Source: Lachnospiraceae bacterium
GTDB taxonomy: Bacteria > Bacillota > Clostridia > Lachnospirales > Lachnospiraceae
Direction of reading: 5' to 3'
Assembly: GCA_009774175.1 (NCBI GenBank)
Contig: VSNG01000014.1
Coordinates: 1-64,000 of the forward strand
DNA length: 64,000 nt
Positions 1-7,634 of this stretch are shown here, piece by piece; position 1 is the first letter of the stretch; every line of letters begins with the position of its first letter. Made by a program: the position numbers and the translations under genes. The notes under the pieces were generated by a model, which searched no databases, was not told the origin of the DNA, and was given only the letters and a program-made list of their open reading frames with translations.

Positions 1-63
1 GGTAAGCTCTACTTCCTGCCCAATAACTGAAAATACTTCTAATTCACGAATTGTATAATTCAT
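1..63 (-). CDS. GyrI-like/effector-binding domain protein, N-terminal fragment at window edge
   Basis: Only the first 21 codons lie in the window. They begin MNYTIRELEVFSVIG, which resembles the opening strand of GyrI-like (AraC effector-binding type) small-molecule-binding proteins. The ATG at 61-63 overlaps the stop codon of the upstream DUF3781 gene as ATGA, so the two are probably translationally coupled. The identification rests on a very short stretch and is tentative. Confidence 0.5.
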   Translation of the reverse strand, partial: MNYTIRELEVFSVIGQEVELT

Positions 64-326
64 TTCTTTTCCTTATGTGCCGTAATAATCGTATAACTAT
101 AAGCATTTACAGTTATTATACAGTTATCTATATTCACATACCAGTTCTTCCCGCTTCTTGTGATTACAGCATTTACAGAATTGATTTTAGCTTTACACCA
201 GTCAACTACATCATCTGTATCTAAAGACAGATTTCTTTTAATGCGATCTACGCCTAATTCGGTTGTGTGCAATTTATCCAAATTCTTTAGTAATTCATTA
301 TCTGCATTCATTTTATAATTATCCAT
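60..326 (-). CDS. DUF3781 family protein
   Basis: This is an 88-residue soluble protein with no signal peptide or membrane segment. The opening (NELLKNLDKLHTTELGVDRI, about residues 10-29) and the following segment with VDWCKAKI match my memory of the DUF3781 family, whose function is unknown. It overlaps the next gene by an ATGA junction. It belongs to a run of small AT-rich minus-strand accessory genes often seen near clostridial mobile elements. Homologues are similar in length, so it appears intact. Confidence 0.7.
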   Translation of the reverse strand: MDNYKMNADNELLKNLDKLHTTELGVDRIKRNLSLDTDDVVDWCKAKINSVNAVITRSGKNWYVNIDNCIITVNAYSYTIITAHKEKK

Positions 327-385
327 TTTCCTTCATAAAATTCCGATTTGTCTTTCTCTATAACTTCTTACCAAACGGGAATCGT

Positions 386-1059
386 CTATTCTTTCACATA
401 TTGCTCATAGCGATATTGTACAATAATTGTATCTCCCAGTAAAGTAATTGCTTGCTGGGGGCAGGAACTAATGCAACGGCAGCACATAGTACAGCGACTT
501 TTTGCAGTAGCTTTATTGTTTTCTATCATAAGGTTTTCCATCGGACATAAACGAACACATAGACCACACCCAGTACAATTATGGTTGATTTTCAGTTTAT
601 CTGAATAATCTTTTGTTTTTCCATAACACCAAAATCGCTGGCAGATAAATCCCGCAATCCTATCATAAAAATATAATCCGTCCTTTGGATATTTGCTATT
701 CTTAATTTTATCCGCCCACTTTTCAATTTTTTGTCTGCGGCTTTTATTATCTCTTGATTCTTTTCCATAGTCTTTTTCAATAGCTTCACATCACAAACGG
801 AGTCAGGCATATGGATATGTAATCCGCCAACAACTTTTGCACCGTATTTTTTTAATAGGCGTGCGGAACAGCCTGCACCATCACCGCTGAACAATCCCAT
901 TGTCGCAACACAAAGCACCTTTTTCTCTTTCCAAAGGGCTGAATGCAGCTTGATAAAATCTCTTACCATAATAGGAGCATTTGAAAATTGAACAGGGTAT
1001 GCCAAAACAATAAAATCGTGTTTTGTGTTTCCCGTTCCACTTAAATATATACCCAACAT
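386..1059 (-). pseudogene. EFR1-type flavodoxin/ferredoxin fusion, frameshifted and internally deleted
   Basis: The gene starts at 1059 after a GGGAG ribosome site and has the flavodoxin FMN-loop motif SGTGNT at residues 7-12. Residue 14 then runs straight into DFIVLAYPVQFSNAP, so roughly 30-35 residues that family members carry between these blocks are missing in frame. A second lesion lies at the T-run 727-732, a minus-strand A-run: one extra base would restore a frame reading EKWADKIKNSKYPKDGLYFY, which continues through two 4Fe-4S motifs (CTGCGLCVRLCP and CTMCCRCISSCP) to a stop at 386. As written, the first frame stops at 592, before the ferredoxin half. An intact version would be an electron-transfer protein. 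The second lesion could also be a sequencing error or a phase-variable tract. Confidence 0.8.
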
Positions 1060-1122
1060 AATGAAATCTCCCGTCTGGCTCTTTGATTATTCGTTGTTCT
1101 TCTCGATAAGTTGAAATTTGTC

Positions 1123-1815
1123 TTATTCAACAATCAAATCAATTAAAAGCTGTATATGTATTTTCATGGTGTCTAAGCATGGAATAGGACTTACTTCGTC
1201 ATTAAGTAAAAGAGGCAGTTCTGTACAGCCTAATATTACAGCTTCAATACTATCTTCCTGCTGCATACGTTTTATTATTTTTTGAAAGCCCTGCAATGTT
1301 TCTTCTTTTATGACACCAAATTCTAATTCGGAAGATATTTTTAGATTTATATATTCCATTTCTTCCGCAGTTGGTGTAATGATTTCAATATTGCTGTTGT
1401 AAAATGGCTTCTTAAAAAAATCTTCAGTCATAGTAAAAATCGTTCCAAGCAACCCCAGCTTATGCTTATTTAAGCGAATTGCTTCATTGCATGTAGCTTC
1501 AACAATACTAACTAATGGAACCGTTGATTTATTTTGCAATCTGTCAAATACAATATGTGGCGTATTTGCCGATAATGCTATAAAATCAGCTCCACTTGTT
1601 GTAAGATTCTTAATAGCTTGCATTAAATAGTCTGTTAATTCGTCATATTTTTGCTCGCTGCATAACCCCAAAACATCAAATGCATTTACACTCTCAATAG
1701 TTATATTCGGAAAGAATTTCTTTCCAATTTTATTTTGTACCCCATAAACAATATCATGGTAATAAGGAATTGTTGATTCCACTCCCATTCCACCTACTAA
1801 ACCTAATTTTTTCAT
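1123..1815 (-). CDS. aspartate/glutamate racemase family protein
   Basis: This 230-residue cytoplasmic protein has the start GLVGGMGVESTIPYYHDIV typical of Asp/Glu racemases, which interconvert amino-acid enantiomers without a cofactor. The C-terminal catalytic block is present (ILGCTELPLLL, Cys about residue 197). The N-terminal block reads LSANTPH, with Ser where many members have the first catalytic Cys. My recollection is that a clostridial subfamily shares this. It may therefore be a one-cysteine racemase or have changed chemistry. It stands 29 bp from the preceding GNAT gene in the same orientation and is probably cotranscribed. Substrate unknown. Confidence 0.8.
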   Translation of the reverse strand: MKKLGLVGGMGVESTIPYYHDIVYGVQNKIGKKFFPNITIESVNAFDVLGLCSEQKYDELTDYLMQAIKNLTTSGADFIALSANTPHIVFDRLQNKSTVPLVSIVEATCNEAIRLNKHKLGLLGTIFTMTEDFFKKPFYNSNIEIITPTAEEMEYINLKISSELEFGVIKEETLQGFQKIIKRMQQEDSIEAVILGCTELPLLLNDEVSPIPCLDTMKIHIQLLIDLIVE

Positions 1816-1844
1816 ATCGTCACCTCTAATTTCGATTTATATAT

Positions 1845-2306
1845 TTAGCTTAAAACCAGTTCAAAATATAATTCAGCATGTTCATTGTCGTTATACTTTT
1901 CAGTTTTCTGAAATCCATTACTTCGATACAGGTGTTGTGCTACTGAAAACTGTTTTCTAGTATCTAAATAAATTTTTTTATACTTCTGTTCTCTTGCATA
2001 ATTTATAGCATGTACTAAAAGTAATCTTCCATAGCCTCTGCCCTGATATTCAGGTAGCACAAACATACGTTTAAGTTCAATCTCTTTACTTTCATTATCA
2101 ATTATTCGTATTGCTACTGTTCCTATAAGAACCCCATTATCAGATAGACACCAAAAGCAACCATTTCGCATATAATATTGTTCTACATCAGCAACATCAG
2201 CATGTCTATCCATTGGCGAATATGGTATGCCTACGGCAGTAAAACATTTTTCAAAAAAAGCATCCACCGATTGCTGCATATCAGATTTGAAAGTTATAAT
2301 CTCCAC
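1845..2306 (-). CDS. GNAT family N-acetyltransferase
   Basis: This 153-residue protein has the acetyl-CoA binding motif A around residues 78-92 (LPEYQGRGYGRLLL) and the C-terminal core strand YRSNGFQKTEKYND. GNAT enzymes move an acetyl group from acetyl-CoA to an amine; the substrate cannot be told from sequence. No membrane segment is present. It is the upstream partner of the racemase gene, with a short gap and the same AT-rich composition. Confidence 0.85.
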   Translation of the reverse strand: MEIITFKSDMQQSVDAFFEKCFTAVGIPYSPMDRHADVADVEQYYMRNGCFWCLSDNGVLIGTVAIRIIDNESKEIELKRMFVLPEYQGRGYGRLLLVHAINYAREQKYKKIYLDTRKQFSVAQHLYRSNGFQKTEKYNDNEHAELYFELVLS

Positions 2307-2345
2307 TAATACACCTCCTCAAATCTCGATTTGTCGCTGAGTTAA

Positions 2346-2507
2346 TCAGCTCTGTGTTTTCGCTTCAAGCCTTTTAATAACCGTTACTTGTAAATCCTTT
2401 GCGTCAATCAAACTTTCCTGTCTGCACTTCGGACAGTAGAGCGGGAAGTTTTTCAGCTCTGTATCTGCCCGTATCTGCAATCTTGTCTTATTTCCACTTT
2501 TATCACC
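2346..2507 (-). pseudogene. cysteine-rich KTR-domain protein, 5'-truncated remnant
   Basis: The minus strand reads NKTRLQIRADTELKNFPLYC followed by PKCRQESLIDAKDL, ending TVIKRLEAKTQS and a stop at 2346. This is the zinc-ribbon half of the small cysteine-rich KTR-domain proteins that often accompany Tn916-like conjugative elements in Firmicutes. The usual N-terminal half with the first CxxC is missing: the frame meets a TGA just upstream of the GNKTR segment (about 2508-2510). It is a broken gene and a marker of past element insertion. Confidence 0.75.
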
Positions 2508-2540
2508 TCATTATTTCTTATGGTGTAAACATAGCAAGCT

Positions 2541-2864
2541 TTAGAGTAAATCTGATATTTTTAATTCACAAGAATAATCTTTACCTTTATAAACGTGCAA
2601 TCCTCTTAGATAAGCAGGTTCGTAAAAGTCTAACAGACTATCATTCAGTGTTATATAGCCCTGTTGAATGAGCGTAAAAATAGATGCAGCAGTAAACATT
2701 TTTGTTATACTTGCAGCTACTATTGGACTATCTATAGTTTTTTCCCCGTAAGCCTTTGAAAACATAGTTTCTCCTGTTCCATTTTTAATTAGTACAACGC
2801 TTTCAAAAATCTTTTTTGTGCGAATATATTTATCGAATAAATCCTCATAACTTTTTACTTTCAT
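2541..2864 (-). pseudogene. serine beta-lactamase-fold hydrolase, N-terminal fragment
   Basis: The frame encodes 107 residues with the SxxK nucleophile motif of class C-like beta-lactamases and penicillin-binding esterases (SITK, about residues 53-56), then GYITLNDSLLDFY. It stops right after KISDLL, where intact members continue SQTSGLPDY and run to over 300 residues. The YxN and HxG catalytic motifs are absent, so the product should be inactive. The break lies about 35 bp from the truncated KTR remnant, so one deletion or insertion probably damaged both genes. Confidence 0.75.
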
Positions 2865-2934
2865 AACATCTGTTTTCTTTACCTTTCTGCAATATTTTCA
2901 GTTTATTCTAGTTCGTAAATATAAATGTATTTTG

Positions 2935-3504
2935 CTATTTAGTACGACTAACTATCATATCCATAAGCCAATCTATTTTTGGCAATGGTGTGTTTGGGAT
3001 TCTAACTTTTTCCTGTGCAATTCCCTGTATAGCACCAAAAACAGCAACACATAGTGAATGGGGATTTCCCTCACGAAACTCGCCGCGTTGTTGCCCCTCC
3101 AAAATGATAGGAATCCATTGCTTACAAACATCTGCTGTTTCTAAAAGTGATGTTATATCCTTTTCATTGACTACTGTGTGCTGCACATTATCCATAAACA
3201 CAAACATCTTTCCAAATGAGGGATTGCTTTCTATCTGATTAAATACCTTTTTCATGGTTTGAAAAAGGTATTCGCAAGGTGCTCCCATTGCTATTTCTGT
3301 ATCTATTTTCATTTCTTCAACACCAATTTTTACAAGCTCAAGATAAATACTGTCTTTATTGCTGAAATAGTGAAATAATAAACCAGAACTGACACCAGCC
3401 TTTCTTGCAATTTCGCGGGTACTTGTACCGTAGTAGCCTTTTTCTATAAATATATCTAGTGCAACTCGTAAGAGCTGTTTCTTTCTTTCGTCGCCTTTAA
3501 CCAT
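2935..3504 (-). CDS. TetR/AcrR family transcriptional regulator
   Basis: This protein of about 189 residues has an N-terminal helix-turn-helix (TSTREIARKAGVSSGLLFHY) followed by FSNKDSIYLELV, typical of TetR regulators. The C-terminal ligand-binding domain is not diagnostic. I place the start at the ATG 3502-3504 (MVKGDERKKQ) because a very strong ribosome site, GGGAGGGG, precedes it. A longer reading would run through that site and through a palindrome that looks like an operator. It probably represses itself and perhaps the broken hydrolase gene downstream. Confidence 0.85.
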   Translation of the reverse strand: MVKGDERKKQLLRVALDIFIEKGYYGTSTREIARKAGVSSGLLFHYFSNKDSIYLELVKIGVEEMKIDTEIAMGAPCEYLFQTMKKVFNQIESNPSFGKMFVFMDNVQHTVVNEKDITSLLETADVCKQWIPIILEGQQRGEFREGNPHSLCVAVFGAIQGIAQEKVRIPNTPLPKIDWLMDMIVSRTK

Positions 3505-3521
3505 AAATCCCCTCCCGAGAA

Positions 3522-3537
3522 TTAAGCATATGCTCAA
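3522..3537. promoter_or_regulatory. candidate TetR operator palindrome
   Basis: TTAAGCATATGCTCAA is a near-perfect 16-bp palindrome with a perfect 10-bp core, AGCATATGCT. It ends 18 bp upstream of the TetR start codon, a usual place for autoregulation by this family. Binding is inferred from position and symmetry only. Confidence 0.4.
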
Positions 3538-3709
3538 TTTTATATTGCTTTCTAAATATTGTCAAGAATTTTGCAGAAACTTTCACCCAATTTTCACCTT
3601 TCCGAAAAACGGTATAGCGTAATTAAGAATTATTTTGGCTAACTGATAGAACAGTGTAGACATATCTAAGAAGAAAGGTGAACAGTAAAATGTAATAGGG
3701 TGAATAACT

Positions 3710-4060
3710 ATGGCAAAAAGACCAGTACCGAAATACGACTTCAAGGCTTTTGGGGCAGCGATAAAGGCGGCGCGGACAGGGCGCAAGGAGAGCCGCAAGA
3801 AAGTAAGCGACGAAATGTTTATCTCGCCGCGCTACCTTGCGAACATTGAGAACAAGGGGCAGCACCCAAGTTTACAGATTTTCTTTGAGCTTATGCTCCG
3901 CTACAATATATCCGTAGACCAGTTCCTTTTGGAAACGCCGCCGGACCTTTTCTTCCCATCCGTTTGTGTCCATGATTATGCATACAAAAAAAGGAGCCCG
4001 GCATTCGAAAATGCCAGCGCTCCCTTGTCTGTCTCCTGTATCCCCTTTTCAATATCCTAA
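3710..4060 (+). CDS. XRE-family helix-turn-helix regulator (Tn916-like element type), 3'-truncated
   Basis: Residues 1-80 (start MAKRPVPKYDFKAFGAAIKA, HTH with VSDEMFISPRYLANIENKG, then ISVDQFLLE) match the small XRE regulators carried by Tn916-like conjugative elements. From about residue 81 the sequence no longer fits: it reads through host DNA and across the terminator of the convergent gene to a stop at 4060. Family members normally carry about 35-40 further C-terminal residues, so this is a 3'-truncated gene whose tail is fortuitous. The DNA-binding half may still fold. Confidence 0.7.
   Translation: MAKRPVPKYDFKAFGAAIKAARTGRKESRKKVSDEMFISPRYLANIENKGQHPSLQIFFELMLRYNISVDQFLLETPPDLFFPSVCVHDYAYKKRSPAFENASAPLSVSCIPFSIS
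3986..4023 (-). terminator. rho-independent terminator of the repeat-rich membrane protein gene
   Basis: On the minus strand GGAGC-GCTGGCATT pairs with AATGCCGGG-CTCC around a TTCG loop and is followed by seven T. It lies about 35 bp after the stop of the 4057-5760 gene, so it is the end of the yicC-cinA operon. It lies inside the fortuitous 3' end of the truncated XRE gene. Confidence 0.85.
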
Positions 4061-5760
4061 AATACCTTCAAATACTCCTCATACTCTTCATAGGTGACAG
4101 TCACCCAGCCCGCCTCATAGTTAAAGCCGATCTCCATGCCCTTGGGCGTATAAAAGACAATAATGTTATCGGAGTTGAAATAATCCGTAATCTGCTGATC
4201 CGTCATATAATCAAGATAAGAAATCTCCCCGTTCTGCTCATCGCTTCTCTGGCGAAAGTCCACTGAAAAATCGTCGTCCGTCACCAGCATCTCTTCATTG
4301 TCCAGCACAACGCCGTTTTTCATATCCACATTGACGCAGATCAGATATACGCCGCCGCCCAGATCGCAATAGATCTGTTCATCATAGACAATGCTCAGCC
4401 TGTCCTCATCCATATATGTCACATAACAGCTCAGAGTCGCTTCAAAATAGCTGTCCTCATCCTCCTTGATATGGGATTCATATTCCTTTTCAAAGAGCTC
4501 CGTAACCACATTCACTTCCTTCTGGATACTTTCATTTAAAGTTTCCAGATTCGGCACGTCGTCCCCCGAAATCACAGGAATACCGGCACCGATATAGACA
4601 TTATCATACTCCGTGTCGTACTCAAAATCTTCAAACTCCACCTCGTAGGACAAATCGTATCTGATATCGTCCTGCAGGCTATAGTACTGGTCGTCTTCCA
4701 GATATATTTCGGGATCATCATACCAGTAATCGTCGTCTTCGCCGTAATCATAATCGTAATCGTAGTCATGATCATAGTCATGATCATAGTCGTAATCATA
4801 GTCGTAATCATCAAACTCATACACATCGCGGCGCAGATCTTCTTTTTCCTTCTCGGAAAGCATATTTACCGCCTTGCTTGCCAGCGCAAAAACCGCTATC
4901 AGAAAGAGAATGATTATGGCGATAACAATACCTACAATCAGCCCGGCAGGCTGCTTTTTCTGTGGCAGTGCATAGGGGCTGTAGGGATTGTCATAAGGCG
5001 GCTGACCGCCGAAAGGAGGCAGGCCGCCATACCCGCCGCCCTGCTGCTGGTACGGATTCCCATTCGTTGGCTGCCCGCTGTATGGCAGCTGAGTACCATA
5101 TGGCGGCTGTCCGCCGTAACTGCCTCCCTGCTGCTGATAAGGATTCTCACCAGTCGACTGACCGCTGTACGGCGGCTGACTGCCGTATGACGGCTGACCA
5201 CCGTATGGCGGCTGGCTGCCATATCCGCCGCCCTGCTGCTGATAAGGATTCTCACCAGTCGACTGACCGCTGTACGGCGGCTGACTGCCGTATGACGGCT
5301 GACCACCGTATGGTGGCTGGCTGCCATATCCGCCGCCCTGCTGCTGATAAGGATTCTCACCAGTTGGCTGTCCGCTGTATGGCGGCTGAGTACCGTATTG
5401 CGGCTGTCCGCCGTAACCGCCACCCTGTTGCTGGTACGGGTTCCCATAAGAAGATCCGCCGCCGTAGTTTTTAAATAAAGCGGAATTGGGATGTTCCTCC
5501 GGCTGGTTTCCCGAGAAGAGTCCATGGGTATCGGGCACTGCCGAAGACGCTGTCTCCATAGCATTCACCGCCTCTGCCGTATTTACTGTCTCCGCCACAG
5601 TCTCCGTCTCCGCCGTATCTGTTATCTCCACGGCGTCCACCGTCTCCACAACTTCCGGCGTCGCATAAATATCCGCGCTGCTCTCAGACACATAAGGATT
5701 TATGTAAGACTCCTGATTGTCTTCAAAACGACCGGATCTGTTATTATCAAGTTCACTCAT
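4057..5760 (-). CDS. single-pass membrane protein with Gly/Tyr/Gln repeats and C-terminal DUF3298/RsiV-like domain
   Basis: The 567-residue product has an acidic/threonine-rich N-terminus, a low-complexity region of NPYQQQGGGYG and SQPPYGGQ repeats (about residues 105-260), one membrane helix (LIVGIVIAIIILFLIAVFAL, about 273-292), an Asp/Tyr-rich stretch (about 315-345), and a C-terminal domain from about 370. The tail pattern (NGVVLDNEEMLVTDDDF, then IIVFYTPKGMEIGFNYEAG) resembles the extracytoplasmic DUF4163/DUF3298 domains of anti-sigma factor RsiV. The repeat region would be cytoplasmic and the folded domain outside. It follows cinA by 10 bp after a GAGGAG site and ends at a strong terminator. 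Function unknown; a cell-envelope role is inferred from topology. Confidence 0.75.
   Translation of the reverse strand: MSELDNNRSGRFEDNQESYINPYVSESSADIYATPEVVETVDAVEITDTAETETVAETVNTAEAVNAMETASSAVPDTHGLFSGNQPEEHPNSALFKNYGGGSSYGNPYQQQGGGYGGQPQYGTQPPYSGQPTGENPYQQQGGGYGSQPPYGGQPSYGSQPPYSGQSTGENPYQQQGGGYGSQPPYGGQPSYGSQPPYSGQSTGENPYQQQGGSYGGQPPYGTQLPYSGQPTNGNPYQQQGGGYGGLPPFGGQPPYDNPYSPYALPQKKQPAGLIVGIVIAIIILFLIAVFALASKAVNMLSEKEKEDLRRDVYEFDDYDYDYDYDHDYDHDYDYDYDYGEDDDYWYDDPEIYLEDDQYYSLQDDIRYDLSYEVEFEDFEYDTEYDNVYIGAGIPVISGDDVPNLETLNESIQKEVNVVTELFEKEYESHIKEDEDSYFEATLSCYVTYMDEDRLSIVYDEQIYCDLGGGVYLICVNVDMKNGVVLDNEEMLVTDDDFSVDFRQRSDEQNGEISYLDYMTDQQITDYFNSDNIIVFYTPKGMEIGFNYEAGWVTVTYEEYEEYLKVF
5041..5439. 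repeat. in-frame tandem repeats of 105 and 87 bp
   Basis: The landmark ctgctgctgataagg (or a close variant) recurs at about 5041, 5128, 5233, 5338 and 5425, giving spacings of 87, 105, 105 and 87 bp. The two 105-bp units are almost identical. All spacings are multiples of three and encode 29- or 35-residue Gly/Gln/Tyr/Pro units of the membrane protein. The near identity points to recent expansion by slippage or unequal crossing over. Confidence 0.9.
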
Positions 5761-5770
5761 TATTTTCTCC

Positions 5771-7042
5771 TCACTTTTCCCTGCCGCCGAAAGTCACCTC
5801 ACTGTAATATTGCAGAATACATTCCCGCATCAAAGATAACGCAGCCGCCACCGTACTTTCCCGTATTTTCTCGCGGCCGCCATGAAAATGACACTCCCTG
5901 ACCGTAACCCTACCGCAGACGTTACAGGCTATATAAACCAGCCCTACGGGCTTTTCCTCCGTACCGCCGTCAGGCCCTGCAATGCCGGTAGTGGAAACGC
6001 TTACGTCTGTTTTCGCAAGCGAAGCCGCCGACTTTGCCATTTCTCTGGCAATCTGCTCGCTGACAGCCCCATGCTTCATCAGAATGTTCTTTTTAATGCC
6101 AAGAAGCCGCCGCTTGGATTTGTTGGAATATGTCACATAGCCGGATTTAAATACCTCAGACACACCGGGCACATTGATCAGTCTGGCGGAAAGCATACCG
6201 CCTGTACATGACTCCACCGTGCATGCCGTAAGCTTATTGGCCGTAAGCAGATCCACCACGGCTTTTTCCAGCGTCACCTCGTTATCCGTGGTATAGACGT
6301 GATTGCCGAAACGCCCCTTTAACTCCTTCACCACAGGCTTAACCAGCTTCTTCGCTTCCTTCTCATCCGCCGCCGTAGCCGTCACCCGAAGATGCACTTC
6401 TCCGATCTTCGCGTAGGTTGCTATGGTGGGATTCTTCTGGGCTTCCACCAGATCCTCCACCATGCTCTCCGCCTTGCTCTCTCCCACCCCGCAGATCTTT
6501 ACGGTCTGGGAATAAATCACGCCGGATTGCAGACCGGCCAGATAAGGCATGATGGAATGCTCAAACATGGGAATCAGTTCCCCGGGAGGCCCGGGCATCA
6601 GCACCACATGCTTACCGTTCTCCTTAATGATAATCCCCGGCGCAGTGCCACCCGGATTCTCCACAACAATACATCCCTCCGGCACCATGGCCTGTTTCCA
6701 GTTATTCTCTGTAATCTCCAGATTTCTCTGTGCAAAAAACTGCCGAATCGCCTCCTTCGACGGTTCATGCAGATACAGCTGTCTGCCGCAGACCTTTGCC
6801 GCCACTTCCTTGGTCAGGTCGTCCTGGGTAGGGCCGAGTCCTCCTGACAGTAGAATAATGTCCGCCCGGGAAAGGGCAAGCTTCAAGGTATCCGCAAGCC
6901 GTTCCTCATTATCGCCGACCACATCCTGATGATAACAGGAAAGTCCCAGCGACGCGCACTTTTCCGCCAGATAAGCCGCGTTTGTGTTTACAATGTTCCC
7001 CAATAGTATCTCTGTACCCACTGCAATAATTTCAACTGTCAT
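5771..7042 (-). CDS. cinA: CinA: competence/damage-inducible protein A, putative nicotinamide-nucleotide amidase
   Basis: This 423-residue protein has both usual domains. The N-terminal MoaB/MogA-like fold runs over residues 1-170 (start EIIAVGTEILLGNIVNTN; GGLGPTQDD about 66-74; LMPGPPGELIPMF). The C-terminal PncC-like deamidase domain starts at about residue 255 (TVESCTGGMLSARL, then TTGIAGPDGG). In related bacteria it recycles NMN formed by NAD turnover, and the first domain can act on ADP-ribose. It lies after pgsA with a 55-bp gap in the same operon, a common clostridial arrangement. Confidence 0.95.
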   Translation of the reverse strand: MTVEIIAVGTEILLGNIVNTNAAYLAEKCASLGLSCYHQDVVGDNEERLADTLKLALSRADIILLSGGLGPTQDDLTKEVAAKVCGRQLYLHEPSKEAIRQFFAQRNLEITENNWKQAMVPEGCIVVENPGGTAPGIIIKENGKHVVLMPGPPGELIPMFEHSIMPYLAGLQSGVIYSQTVKICGVGESKAESMVEDLVEAQKNPTIATYAKIGEVHLRVTATAADEKEAKKLVKPVVKELKGRFGNHVYTTDNEVTLEKAVVDLLTANKLTACTVESCTGGMLSARLINVPGVSEVFKSGYVTYSNKSKRRLLGIKKNILMKHGAVSEQIAREMAKSAASLAKTDVSVSTTGIAGPDGGTEEKPVGLVYIACNVCGRVTVRECHFHGGREKIRESTVAAALSLMRECILQYYSEVTFGGREK

Positions 7043-7097
7043 CGTCTCATCATCCCTCTTTAATTAAAAGCCCTCGCTGTTTATCTGTATCCAGCCC

Positions 7098-7634
7098 TTA
7101 CTTACCCGTATCCTGCATGACTCTCTTATTCTTAATCAGATAGTCAAGCAGGGAAATAACCGTCAGCGCCAGCGCAATCCACATCACAATTTGGGTCACA
7201 TAATAAAGCGGCGCAAGATCGGCGATCATCAGACAGATCATGATAATCTGAAAGGTTGTCTTAAACTTTCCCCAGTAGCTGGCCGCGATCACAACCCCGT
7301 TATCGGAAGCAACCAGACGAAAGCCGCTGATGATAAACTCTCTGGCAATAATAACTATCACAATCCATGACGGAATCCGGTCAAGCTCAATCAGGCAGAT
7401 CAGAGCTGAGCAGACAAGCAGCTTATCCGCCAGCGGATCCATAAATTTTCCGAAATTTGTCACCAGATTATACTTTCTTGCAATATGACCGTCCAAAAAA
7501 TCCGTAAGGCTGGCAATGATAAAGATAGCCAGCGCGAACCACCTGTCATAAGCCGTAATGTCAAGCAGTAAAAACAGCACAAAAAAAGGAATCAATATTA
7601 CCCGAAAAACCGTCAGTTTATTTGGCAGATTCAT
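7098..7634 (-). CDS. pgsA: CDP-diacylglycerol-glycerol-3-phosphate 3-phosphatidyltransferase
   Basis: The 178-residue integral membrane enzyme makes phosphatidylglycerol phosphate from CDP-diacylglycerol and glycerol-3-phosphate. The CDP-alcohol phosphatidyltransferase signature D-x2-D-G-x2-A-R-x8-G-x3-D-x3-D is complete (DFLDGHIARKY from residue 45, then GKFMDPLADK). About four to five hydrophobic helices follow. Its start overlaps the 3' end of rimO by 17 bp, so translation is probably coupled. Confidence 0.95.
   Translation of the reverse strand: MNLPNKLTVFRVILIPFFVLFLLLDITAYDRWFALAIFIIASLTDFLDGHIARKYNLVTNFGKFMDPLADKLLVCSALICLIELDRIPSWIVIVIIAREFIISGFRLVASDNGVVIAASYWGKFKTTFQIIMICLMIADLAPLYYVTQIVMWIALALTVISLLDYLIKNKRVMQDTGK

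Noticed and set aside
5041..5439. Possible CRISPR array
   Set aside because: The repeats are contiguous coding units without variable spacers, and no cas gene is nearby.
4938..5564. Long Arg/Ser-rich frames in the repeat region on both strands
   Set aside because: The 105-bp and 87-bp repeats are multiples of three, so several frames stay open; only the frame with the signal-anchor and folded domain is supported.
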